Assembly: GCA_946902875.1 (NCBI GenBank)
Contig: OX336342.1
Location: forward strand, 13,385,523-13,449,522
From: Nematopogon swammerdamellus
Taxonomy: Eukaryota; Arthropoda; Insecta; Lepidoptera; Adelidae
Direction: 5' to 3'
Length of the DNA stretch: 64,000 bases
The notes under the pieces are model-generated. The model saw only the letters and a program-made list of their open reading frames with translations, was not told the DNA's origin and did no database searches. This document shows, piece by piece, positions 45,721 through 56,110 of the stretch; positions within the stretch are counted from its first letter, which is position 1, and each line of letters opens with the position of its first letter. The position numbers and the translations under genes were made by a program.

Positions 45721-46226
45721 GGTCTTTCAAAATTAGTTAATAGTACGCTAAGGGCCCCCCTGTATCATATAGGGAGTAAAACCTATATAATGTTTTTTGG
45801 ACCTTGGGCTTTTTTTTATGTAAAATTTTCTTTTTATGTATTTAAATAAAAAAATAGGTGGTTGATTTTTATAGCCTTACCGATTCAGTTTCATAACAGT
45901 AACAAAAAAGTCTTTTTTACCATTATGATGTAACACGTGTAAGTTGGTAAAAAAAATTAAATTCTTTCTATCCCATACTAATAAAACTAAAATTGTGGTT
46001 TTTCACAATTTCTGAAAGAAATAGGTCTATACATTGGAAGACTTTTTTGTTCCTGGCATGAAACTGAAACGATTAAGAAAAATCTTTTTTTTTTAATTTT
46101 ACCTTAAAAAAAAATTTTTCTGTAAAAAAAATCTTTGTTCTTCAAAAGTGATCTATTTCGGATACAGCACCCTCCCCCCCCCCCCCCCCTACTCCTTAGC
46201 GTACTATTAACTAATTTTGAAAGACC
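45721..46226. mobile_element. MITE with GGTCTTTCAAAATTAGTT ends
   Basis: The left GGTCTTTCAAAATTAGTTAA continues to TAGTACGCTAAGG. The right end is the exact complement, CCTTAGCGTACTA to GAAAGACC. A 16-C run (46174-46189) is inside the right arm. A left-part copy lies at 52001-52415. The AAGGTCTTTCA...ACGCTAAGG ends also resemble the MITEs at 6647 and 47571. Confidence 0.8.
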
Positions 46227-46306
46227 TTATAACGTAGGTACATGAGTTTACAAATATTTTTTCGAACCTTGACCCCCCCCGAAACAAAATCCTGGGTACG
46301 GCCCTG

Positions 46307-46430
46307 CTTGTAGTGATAAGTCTGCCTTTGCGCACTCCTGTATTTCTTGTTTCTTGTCGTGTACTGTTTGTTCTTCCTTAAATTTGTGTGCAATAAAGAG
46401 TTTCTATTCTATTCTATTCTATTCTATACA
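46307..46430 (+). repeat. SINE-like element split by the hAT insertion
   Basis: CTTGTAGTGATAAGTCTGCC through GTGTGCAATAAAGAGTTTC to a (ATTCT)n tail matches 21930-22045. Its upstream portion should be sought before 43675. Confidence 0.7.
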
Positions 46431-47570
46431 CCATTTAGGTACAATGCGTAAGGATTCACCAAGCAAACTTTCGGAATCAACCACCTGCATACTTTGCTAA
46501 TAATTGTTATTATTTTAAGTTAAAATCTCTAGCTAGGTCTTACTGGTCGATCTCCTAGTATAATTTTACATCAATATTTAGATATTATATATTTTATAGT
46601 TCAAGTATATATTTTCATGAAGAAAAAAAACGAACTTTTGTCATCTCTAGAACCGGATGAGATACCTACGGGCGGCGCGGAGGCGGACGGAGTCTGCTTG
46701 CTCTCGCCTTGACATTGAGGGAACACGGAAAGTGATGCTGATGAATCAGGAACTAGCTATGTGACTAATCTGATCAAAATCTTCTACCTATAAGAGTTAG
46801 AATCACCACAAAGTTCGACCATTTAAACCCTCGTTGCAACCAAATAGGTGTGTGTATACATAGAAAATTGTTTCCCGGTCACCCTCCTCGCGGTCACCTG
46901 AAAATATGGAAACATGTTAAGTATTTATGCGCCAAAATTAATTACCTACATGTTCGTATTCCAAAACGATTGCCAAAAGTAACTAAGTACTTACTAAAAC
47001 AATTATCAGAAAAAAAAAAACATTTCAAATATCCTTTCAGGCGCAAAGGTGATTGATTATGGACAGCGGAGCTACTATGCAGTAGAACCTACCTAGGTAT
47101 GCCACGACGTGGAAGTCACCACTCTTCCGTCCGTCGATCGCGTCAGCTCGTTAGCTGTGACGTAACGTAGATGTATTATTCATTCATTATTAGTCGAGTT
47201 ATTAGTCTTTTCCACTGTCAAAGGTCAAGTTCACAGTGGTACAATCGAACATTGATGAAGTAAATGTACCGACTTTTTCGATCAAATCATTAGTATTTCA
47301 CGGGAAACATTGCCGTGGTTACATTTAGGAATTTTCTTACAGTCGACTTTTTAGTGTTTGAGATTCGATTAATATAGTGGAATTTAGGCAAGTTGTAGCA
47401 AAAGAGTTGAGCGTGAGAATTGAATATAAAATAATACCATAGTTAGGTATCTACCTACGTGAAGTTTGAACCTGCCACTTATATTACGATTCGTTCGATA
47501 TTCTAAATCGTCCCCGCCTAAGTAGGTATTAGTGTAGCTGTAGCACACACAGCATAGACAACTGAGGTAT
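46431..47570. other. Spacer without supported gene
   Basis: AT-rich. A TGACGTAACGTAGATG-rich patch lies near 47155. No domain-bearing frame. Confidence 0.4.
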
Positions 47571-47836
47571 ATAAGGTATTTCATTAGTAGGTAACGATAC
47601 GCTAAGGGGTGATGTATGTGTATCAGATACTTATCACGTTCCCATACCAATTTTTTTTTACGATATAAAAAACATACTTATTAAGGAGAAATACGCGCAC
47701 TTTACGTATTAGAGGAGTAAGTAGGTTTTTTATATGGTAAAAAAAAAATTGGTATGGGAACGGGGAACGTGATCAGTATCTGATACACATACACCCCTTA
47801 GCTTAGCGTATCGTTACCTACTAATGAAAGACCTTA
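47571..47836. mobile_element. Full copy of the AGTAGGTAACGATACGCTAAGG MITE
   Basis: ATAAGGTATTTCATTAGTAG and TAACGATACGCTAAGGGG at the left are mirrored by CCCCTTAGCTTAGCGTATCG and CTACTAATGAAAGACCTTAT at the right. Inner arms GATATAAAAAACATACTTA and ACTTACTCC-type complements match the intronic copy at 6647. Confidence 0.85.
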
Positions 47837-48363
47837 TACATATATCTAGTTAGTTTTCATATCGTAATAAAATATTAAGTATGTACATAGGTACGTAGGT
47901 ACGCATGACTCACTGGTATTTTATTTACGTTCCATTTGTTCACACTACTGCTCCATAAGACACTCATTTCATTTCAGGCCTTATTTATTACAAACCTGTT
48001 AGAATTTAATGCGAAGAATTCAAAGCGGTTTACATGATTTTTTCATTTGTAGGTGTTGTTAGGTACTTTCCTCAGATGTAATGTAATAGTGGTAGGTAAC
48101 AAAACCACACTACCGTACTACCGTACTAGTAGAAACTCAGAAAGACGCATTACCAGTGGACGGACATGTTGCCGAATGAAAGAATGTGCATCTGGCTGGC
48201 TGGCTCCATTCTTGTCGCGCCGCGATCGTGAGACGTGACGTGGACCGTTGCTGCAGACGGAGGACGTCCGTTGCGTTGGGGGAGATTTGCGAGGTCGTCG
48301 ACCTCCGCCGCCGCGCCGCCGCCAGCGAATCAAGCGACACGCACACGTTGCGTTGCGTAGAGG

Positions 48364-48660
48364 TATAAAACCGGCCAAGTGCGAGTCGAACTCGCGCACC
48401 GAGGGTTCCGACTTCCGTATCGCCATGTCATGGTCAGCGCTGCTTCATACTGTTTTCAGTAGATACACCTTTTAGTTTCTTGTATGGGGACCCTCGTGAA
48501 TTTTTTACTTTATCTTATTTTTATTATTTGTTATATCGGCCATAATAAATTATAAGTAATAAATAACACATATTCTGTGAAAATTTCAACGGGCTACCTA
48601 TTACGGTTCAAGAGATACAGCCCTCGGACAGAGACGGACGGACAGACGGATGCGGTTTTT
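48364..48660 (+). repeat. CCGGCCAAGTGCGAGTCGAA repeat, 5' portion
   Basis: It has the same order as 44705-45415. It is interrupted after GATGCGGTTTTTTTTT by further repeat and the Harbinger-like element, and seems to continue after 49272. Confidence 0.6.
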
Positions 48661-48681
48661 TTTTATTAGAAAGCGAGCTTA

Positions 48682-49268
48682 GGGCTCCCACACAAAACTG
48701 CGAATTCGCATCGCATCGCAAAAATCTGCGAGCTCGCAGGACGCATCGCAAAAACCTCCGATTTGATTCGCATCGCGCATTCCTGCGATGTTACGTCACA
48801 CTTGGTGACACCATTTTTAGTCCGCTCTGAGACAGCGTGTGGGCAGGAATTCTTCCCTTGTACGATCGTTTGTGTAGACATGGCGATAATAAATTTAAAA
48901 GCTCTTCAAATGAAGATACTCTCATTCTAACATAATCAAAAAATTTATCTTCCTCTGTTCTCATACCTATTTTCGAATAAAATAGTTCCCATCAGCGTTC
49001 ATTGTCGTAGTGGATGAACCCAAAATCTTCTTCTTTTTTTTTATATCTATTTAACAATAACAGCAGTGCAACACGCTTCTTGCGATCCATGTCACTACTT
49101 CTAAAAACACGTCCAGTACGGTTGACTACCGTCGAGGGTATGGTCGCCTGAACCACAGCCTGAACCAACGCTTTGCCGCACGAAATCGTATCGCAGCAAT
49201 TCGCATCGCAGGTTCCTGCGATGCGGCGTCGTCGTATCGCATCGCATCGCAGTTTTGTGTGGGAGCCC
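48682..49268. mobile_element. Non-autonomous PIF/Harbinger-like element
   Basis: GGGCTCCCACACAAAACTGCGA and the complement TCGCAGTTTTGTGTGGGAGCCC form the ends. TTA occurs at 48679-48681 and 49269-49271 as a three-base duplication, the length and sequence Harbinger elements prefer. GCATCGCATCGCA repeats lie inside both ends. There is no transposase frame in 587 bases. Confidence 0.85.
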
Positions 49269-49526
49269 TTAATCGAGATTGTTGTTGGCTATGTTTGTAA
49301 TCAAGTAATAAGGTAATTAAGTAATAAAAAAATGCATTATCTACAAAAGTGGACCGATTTGCATGCGGCTTTTTTTTTTAATAGCTTGAAATAAAAGTTG
49401 AATTACAAATTTTAAAAACCCTCGACCCTTAAAAAGTTAAAAAATAATTTCCGTTTACTTAGCTAAATAAAATAAATATAAAAACTCAGAGCTGCGCGGG
49501 TATTTACTTAGCGGTCCCCCGACTTT

Positions 49527-49665
49527 TTTTTTATTTTTTTTTTATGGAAACTGACACGGTTGGCTACATCACCTACAACATCCGTGATGTCAGCCCATAA
49601 CACCGGGTGAACTAGGTGCTATGTCAGTGCTTCCCTTCATTTCGCGCCGGCTACACTGAACTGGA
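49527..49665 (-). repeat. Copy of the GCACTGACATGGCACCTAG family, inverted
   Basis: T run, then GGAAACTGACACGGTTGGCT through AGTGCTTCCCTTC to GCCGGCTACACTGAAC. It ends directly against the SINE copy at 49697. Confidence 0.65.
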
Positions 49666-49696
49666 CGGAAAACACGAACTATTTACATAGCCGTTT

Positions 49697-49876
49697 CGAC
49701 CGACGTTTCGCTCAGTGCGGTGGTACCAACCCGGCCGGGATAAACCCTACCACCCAGTGAGGTAAGAAGGGAAGGGACCTACAGTTTAACGTGGAATCCG
49801 AACCACGGTCAGCCTCCAACGGTCGGGCGGTCACCCATCCAATAACTGACCGCACCACTGAGCTGCCGAGGCTGAC
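49697..49876 (-). repeat. SINE copy of the tRNA/5S-like family
   Basis: It matches 38549-38764 over most of its length but lacks the CGCGCCCAGGTGTGCTTAAC segment. The 5S-like and A-box parts are therefore joined by a deletion. Confidence 0.6.
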
Positions 49877-50397
49877 GATCCCTTAGTCGACTTTTACGAC
49901 ATGCGACGGGGAGAGATGCAGTGGGGCTATTCTTTTTAAGTACCGACCCCACACGGACTCCTTTAAGTAAGTAAACAGAAATTATTTTTTTACTTTTTAA
50001 AGGTCGGGGGTTTTTTTAATTTATAATTTTGACGTGAATTTGATGAACGTCTTTGGGTTCATGGATAGGGGGGTCAACTAAAAAAAAATTAAGACTTTAT
50101 GTATTTTGTGACGCTTCGCATGGCTAAACTTTTTGAGCTATGGGCATTCCGATAAAAATTAAATTAAGGACAGTGCTTAGTAAATATTAATGTCAACCCT
50201 CTTTGTGTCAACCTCCTTTTTGTACTGCCAATAAATTAAATTTAAGTTTACGTTTAAAACTTACATTAGACCTTATTGACTTTATTGGTGGGGAATGTTG
50301 TTCCAGCACTTCGAAGACGCGTATATTACTGTAATAAGCGCATACATGAATTGCTGCATAAACACGCGTGGTGGCCTGCCGTCATTTGGTCCGCCCG

Positions 50398-50684
50398 ATA
50401 TAAAATAGGACAGTCGCCGTAGCAGGCTGGCTGACGGCGGCGATGAGCGGCCACTTTGCCCGTTCTAGGTTAGGGCGATCTCAGTGGCCCTTTGGCTATT
50501 GGCGAGCGGCATCGAAGCTACTGCTGCTGGCGCGTTCCGCAGTCTCTCACCTGCTGCAGCTACCTGTGTTTTGTAGAAAATGGCGGATGAGTCTCTTATG
50601 TCCGAGGTCGAAGCGCCTCGAAGCTCGGTCGATGGTGCTGGAAAGGGATTCGTCAGTTCGATTATCGCAGTGAAGGAGAACTGA
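50398..50684 (+). other. TATA-like motif and 34-codon frame, origin unclear
   Basis: GATATAAAATAGG at about 50398 is followed by GC-rich DNA and an ATG at 50580 in GTAGAAAATGG. It encodes MADESLMSEVEAPRSS and so on up to TGA at 50682-50684. It directly abuts a minus-strand Jockey fragment, so it may be the start of another element rather than a gene. Confidence 0.25.
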
Positions 50685-50719
50685 CAAGAAACTTTGCTAG
50701 ACATGTCTTGTCCCACGTC

Positions 50720-51115
50720 CTAGTCGTCGGTGGGGCGGCGAGGTGGCTCGACAGGGTATCGACAGGGGGCGCTGTGTCTATGGGTCCAGGTAAGCGCAAG
50801 CGTTAGCGATCAGCGGGTTGTCCCTACGGTCTTTGGCTACGGTACGCCCTCTTGAAGAAACCCGTGGACAGCGTCTGAAGACACTCCTCCAGCGTTTCTA
50901 TACCTAGGTCTCTGTACAGGTTGGCGTTTCTATGGTACAAGAACGCACCTGTTGCGATGCGCAAGAACTTGTGTTGCCTGACCCTCATCGTGTTGATGAG
51001 TCCTTTGGCCGCATGCGCCCACGCCGCGCCGCCGCCGCCCGCGCCGCCCGTTGAAGCGTAGTAGGTCTAAGCCGGTCTGATGCAGGTTTTGTAAATGGTC
51101 AGCTTATACACTTAT
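50720..51115 (-). mobile_element. Jockey-type non-LTR fragment
   Basis: On the minus strand it reads LTIYKTCIRP, then YAS, AHAAKGLINTMRVRQHKFL, RIATGAFLYHRNANLYRDLG and IETLEECLQ. This is the C-terminal end of Jockey-clade reverse transcriptases. A stop codon and a Gly/Ala expansion (from a GCCGCC run) interrupt it. Confidence 0.75.
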
Positions 51116-52000
51116 TGATGTCTCGTCTACAACAATCAAATTAGTTTTAATTTCACTTCTTTTCGACAGAGAAAACATGAACAATCAGGTTCTGTATGAT
51201 TTGTTGTTTGTTATGAATTTATTTGACATTGTCTCGTTTAGAAACGCTACAGACAACTCACAGAGCTTCGTGAGTTTTGCTGAAATTGTTTCTAAGTACC
51301 TAGTACCTACCTCATTTTACCTTGGGTACTTACATTGGACTTCCATAATTATGTTTAATTTTTATTGATTTTTTTCTAATTTTATGTTTGTACAGGTAGG
51401 TCTACCTAAAACTATAATAGGAAGAAAAATAAAGAATAGACTAGTTCATTCGCAACTTTCACAAGAATTGGGTAGGTACTCGAAAGAAAAGAAAGAAGAA
51501 AAGAAACCCCAGCTGTCAGACCGATACGTTCATTTCTCATTCATAATTCTGACTTTTCCTTTCTTTCATTCTCTCGTCGTAGGTACGCAAATTACCGAAA
51601 GCCGTTACATGCGTACCGTTACTTTGCATTCAGCAGCTTCGGCCGCGCGGTAGTGGTGAGCCGGTGAGACAGAACTGCGTGTACATATTTCATCGAGTAT
51701 TTCATGAATAATTATTTTTATCGATTGGATTATTTCAGTAGGTACCTCAATATACCTTACTCGTGAAACGTTAAGTCTCTCATGATTCATAGAGCAGGCT
51801 CCAATGAGATGTTCGTTTGCAAAAATAGCGGACCGCGAAATGTTTTGTGATTCGTCTACCTGATACCCTCGACATTATAAAAAGCCATGTTGCCGCGCGC
51901 GCTCACGGTTCTTTGTCATTTGTCAATTACAGCTAGTGAAATTTCTATGCAAGCATGCCTCGACTTATACAAAAGTCAATGAAAAAAGCGATCTATATAT

Positions 52001-52415
52001 AAGGTCTTTCAAAATTAGTTAATAGTACGCCAAGGGGGGTTTCTGTATCATATAGGGAGTAAAACCTATATAAAATTTTTGGACCTTGGGATTTTTTTTA
52101 TGTAAAATATTTTTTTATGTATTTAAATAAAAAAATAGGTGGTTGATTTATATAGCCTAATCGATTCAGTTTCATAACAGTAACAAAAAAGTATTCATTA
52201 CTATTATGATGTATCTCGTGTAAGTTGGTAAAAAAAATTAAATTCTTTCTATTCTATACTAATAAAACTAAAAGTGTGGTTTCTCACAATTTCTAAAAGA
52301 AAGAGATCTATGTGTTGGAAGACTTTTTTGTTCCTGGCATGAAACTGAAACGATTAAGAAAAATTTTTTTTTTTACATTTTACATTAAAAATTTTTTTTT
52401 TGTTAAAAATCTCTG
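52001..52415 (+). mobile_element. 5' part of the GGTCTTTCAAAATTAGTT MITE
   Basis: It aligns with 45719-46130, including ATATAGGGAGTAAAACCTAT and TTCCTGGCATGAAACTGAAA. The right terminal repeat is missing. Confidence 0.75.
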
Positions 52416-53795
52416 AAGCACTTTTTTTCGTAAATTTCGTAATATTTCATCAAAAAAATAGTTTTCTATTGGTGTACTGGCTAGTATTTTAATTATGACA
52501 CATATAAGCCCCCATACGTACTAATTTTCTAATGAAATTTCAAAATTAAAACCAAAACTCTTTGTAATTTACTAATAATATTTGTGAGGGAGGAGGGGGG
52601 GGGAGAGGGGACCACAAAACTGGTTGGCAACATCTGTTAATTGTATGTCTGGGATCTATACAATATATATCAGAAGTCAGAATGAGGTCCGCAATTTTTG
52701 CAAACGGAACTTCACTGAGAGTCCGGTCTATCATGATTATTGATGAAATTTAATACGTTCTGCGCACATAAACACATCTCATTCATCATTGCAACAATTT
52801 TGGTTTTTTCACTAGGTACACCTAAAATTAAAAAATCCGGTATATACCTTACCTGTCAAAACACCATATCCGTCTATCTTTTGTCTGTCTGCCTCTGCCA
52901 TGCAAATTAAGTACCTGTAGCGCCATTTGTTATTTAGTAGCGTGAATATGTACTGTTCTATTCATAGCACGTCTCTTGTATGGGGGCCGACCTTAAATTC
53001 TTACTTTTGGATTTTTTTATTATTTATTGACATATCCGCTATAATAAAAATTACAAATTATGCGAACATTTAAACCGCGGTTACCTATTACGGTTCAAAA
53101 GATGCAGCGCTAGGGCGGACGGACGGATGGACAGACAGACAGACATACTTAGGCTTAGTAATAGGCTTCCTTAAGGGTTCGGACTCCAAAAAAATGTGTG
53201 ACGTAAAGTATGTATGTATACCCACTCCACATATATAGATAGATAGCCTAAAAGTTCACTGCTCCCAGGAAGGGTTCAAGGCCTAATAGTACCTACATAC
53301 ATAAATATATGTTGCAATATTATGTTCGCTCTGAGATGAACATAATTATTTACGAACCAGATCGCCCACTACTTCAGCGAAATAATGACTGTACCAGCCA
53401 GCCAGCACCCAGCACAGCAATTAGGTAGGTACCTGCCTACTGCAGAGTTGTAAATACAGCTAAACGTAATTTTAATAAAATATGGAAACAGTTGAACGGA
53501 GTATTAAATGAAGATGTTAGCCGTCACCAATTAAATGTGTTTTGAATCAAGAAATAGGTCTGTTACCAGAATAAAGTCACCAAACAATATCGAGAAATAT
53601 TTTTGATTTCGAAAGGAGGTTCGTTCTCAAAACTGTGTGGCCAAATTATTTAAAATTAATTACTGATAAATACATCAGGTACAGAATCCTCGGTGAGCGA
53701 GTCCGACTCGGACGTGGCCGATTTTTTAATAATTCGAGAACAAAAATATTTCGTAGGGATCTGTTAATGCAAATACAATAATTGTATTAATTATT
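52416..53795. other. Spacer with repeat remnants
   Basis: A piece of the CAGACAGACAGAC repeat family lies at about 52905-53190, and a GAGCGAGTCCGACTCGG end at about 53694. No coding gene recognised. Confidence 0.45.
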
Positions 53796-54022
53796 AAGCT
53801 AGAAACTCATTGGGCCCACGTACGCTACGCACGCGTATCTGGGCGCGTCGGTCTCCATACATACATTTAAATGGAAGAGTGCAGCACGCAGTGTGTCGCG
53901 TAGCGTAGGGTGGCGTGGGCGCAATGAAACTGCGTGCTGCACTCTTCCATATAAAATGTATGGAGACCGACGCGCCCAGATTCGCGTGTGTGGCGTACGT
54001 GGGCCCAATGAGTTTCTAGCTT
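53796..54022. mobile_element. 227-bp fully palindromic MITE
   Basis: AAGCTAGAAACTCATTGGGC continues CCACGTACGC at the left. The right end is the complement GCGTACGTGG, GCCCAATGAGTTTCTAGCTT. Internal arms GGTCTCCATACAT and GGAAGAGTGCAGCACGCAGT also pair. The central turn is at about 53905-53925. Confidence 0.85.
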
Positions 54023-54153
54023 TAATGTTAGTGGCAGAAAATATGGTTCCCTTAAAATAAGCGTACCATGGGGTACCAGCCGGGGATAAGAAATAAGTGT
54101 TTTTGTGGAATTAACCTTTAACAAAATGGCGTAATTATGTATTCATAATCAGT

Positions 54154-54417
54154 CGTTGACATTGGGCTTTTGAGAACCAATCGATTCTCTAATTCGTTTC
54201 TTTGTCGCACCGCTAGAGTGTGGAACTGACTTCCGGCGAGCTGGGTGTCTTCAAGCGTCGTATTAACGGGCTAGACAGCCTAGCAACAGTCCGCAAATCT
54301 GCTGGCATGGCACCTAACTGAGCGTGGTTTCGCGAGGAGAGGTGATTTTGGCTCTGTCGACTGCACCATTGGTCTCTCGGCACAGCCATCCATGCTGGTT
54401 TACATAAAAAAAAAAAA
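54154..54417 (+). mobile_element. 3' end of a non-LTR retrotransposon
   Basis: TTGACATTGGGCTTTTGAGA through GAGTGTGGAACTGACTTCCG (coding for VWN-LP) to TTGGCTCTGTCGACTGCACC and TGGTTTACAT plus an A run. It matches 59325-59607 with small deletions. Confidence 0.8.
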
Positions 54418-54607
54418 GTCACTATTGGAAGTGGACGACCCGGATGCGGCAATATTATTATTTTTTTATTTAATCCGGTATGTGTCTACGTGAGAGGGGA
54501 CACAGCACATGCTGCGACCAGCTGATATCACCTCCGAGAAAGTGCAATATCTGAACCTTCTCTTTGGATTGCTGGCTAGCTACCTATAACTGGACTATAG
54601 TATAGGA

Positions 54608-54995
54608 CAGCGGTTCTCAAACTTTTTTGGTGACGGAACCCTTTTGGAAAGCGAAATATTTGACGGAGCCCTAAAATAAACAAAAATTTGTTTTTGTGCA
54701 TTCTTTATTAATAATCATATTACAATGTAACAGTTACTTACATAATATTATAATAAATAATAAAAGAGAAAAACAATAATTAAATATCTAATGGGAGGTA
54801 TGAAACTGTTTCTTTTTTCTTTCTTATTTTTCATCAATTGGTTGATATCAGGTTTGATAGAAGAGAGTTGAGTTGAGTTCGTCTGCGCAGCCGAGCTGAA
54901 TCGAGCCAGAGAGGAGAGGTGTATTTTTGATTTTTTTCTCGTATTCTCGCGGAGCCCCCACAAAGGCTCCGCGGAGCACACTTTGAGTAATGCTG
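54608..54995. mobile_element. Non-autonomous hAT element with perfect 8-bp target duplication
   Basis: CAGCGGTTCTCAAACTT at the left and CACTTTGAGTAATGCTG at the right are imperfect inverted ends. Identical octamers GTATAGGA lie at 54600-54607 and 54996-55003. Inner arms include GACGGAACCC/GGAGCCC and GCGGAGCCCC/GGCTCCGCGG. Length is 388 bases with no coding. Confidence 0.88.
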
Positions 54996-55849
54996 GTATA
55001 GGAGAACACAGCCGAGGGTGCTATGCTATGCGGTCATCTTTCGTCCAGTACCGTCACCCAGTTACCGAAACCCAGTCGGTTTCATTTAAAATCTGCCACC
55101 TAGTAAAGGAACAAGGAAATATTCAATCGTTTGTCCTAAAATTTCCTGTAAATCTTTTTATTCAAAAACATTTATGAATATTTTCCGCTCTGTCAGTGGC
55201 TAGGATCAAAATTTGGACCCAGCTCATATAATTATGCAGATATTATTTAAAACGTCAACGTGTTCGTGGCTAGGTAGGTACCTACCTAACAAGAATTAAT
55301 TGTAGTAGTATTACCAGCACCCACGCTCCACGCCACGCCACGCCTGATTGATTCTAGGCAACATAATGTAATGTGTATATAGTTTACGACCCTGTACTTG
55401 ATTAATCACTACAACGTGCATGAGCGCGCCTTGTTCAAGTTAATAATTAACTGCAGGCTAAGCACCATTCGCTAAAAATTACTTATTGTTTTCCAGGAAA
55501 GTGTTATAAAAGTGTAGTTACTTGTATCAGCTTAAGATAGAAGCAAGTATAGAAGACTAAATACCATTTTATCGAATGCAGCTGTTCGACCAACCACTAG
55601 AGAAGAACAATTTATAGTTTACACAGCGGAATGCACTTTGCGAATTAGCTTGAGAGGTTTGCCACTTGTGCAGCATTCACGCAGCAGAGTGAACATCGAG
55701 CGTCGATAAGTTTGCCAAAAACGATAGTTTAACCGAAATTTCCTTGCAGAAATGCTGCTTTATTATTTCCTCGTTATTTTCTGAAATTCGCATTAATTAC
55801 GGAGTTGTTTTTTTATTATTTATTGTAAGCTCGACATATGGCGCCGAGG

Positions 55850-56110
55850 CACCCATGAGGTGTCTTAACGGCGCCCATGGGCATTCGGTCGTATTCGGGG
55901 GTTGCGAATGCCATGCCGGCCTGACAGGTCCCCATTCACGCCCCTCTTGAAGGACCCAAGACTGTGCTTGGGGGGAAATATATGAGCAGGGAGAGCGTTC
56001 CAGAGTTTACCGGTTCTGTAAAGGAAAGATCTGCAGAATCGATTGGTACGCATCCGCGGTAAGTCCAGCGTATAGGGATGCAATCCCTGCCCAGTGCGCG
56101 TGGTTCGGAG
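55850..56110 (-). mobile_element. Non-LTR retrotransposon 3' fragment
   Basis: The minus-strand frame 56083-55865 reads TNRFCRSFLYRTGKLWNALP, AHIFPPKHSLGSFKRGVNG and then a diverged tail. It is the same C-terminal motif as at 32816 but from a different copy or subfamily. Confidence 0.75.

Larger units (their letters stand above)
43675..46306. mobile_element. 2.6-kb hAT-type element with perfect 8-bp target duplication
   Basis: The ends are CAAGGCCGTACCCAGG and the complement CCTGGGTACGGCCCTG. Identical octamers CTTGTAGT sit at 43667-43674 and 46307-46314. G-rich/C-rich subterminal runs (GGGGGGG and CCCCCCCC) lie inside both ends. No transposase is present. The interior is filled with other repeats (44576-44690, 44705-45415, 44995-45210) and the MITE 45721-46226. 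Confidence 0.9.

Noticed and set aside
48118..48426. Arg/Ser-rich frames in a GC-rich patch
   Set aside because: Frames on both strands are equally long, as expected from GC content. No conserved motif is present and they run into the CCGGCCAAGTGCGAG repeat.
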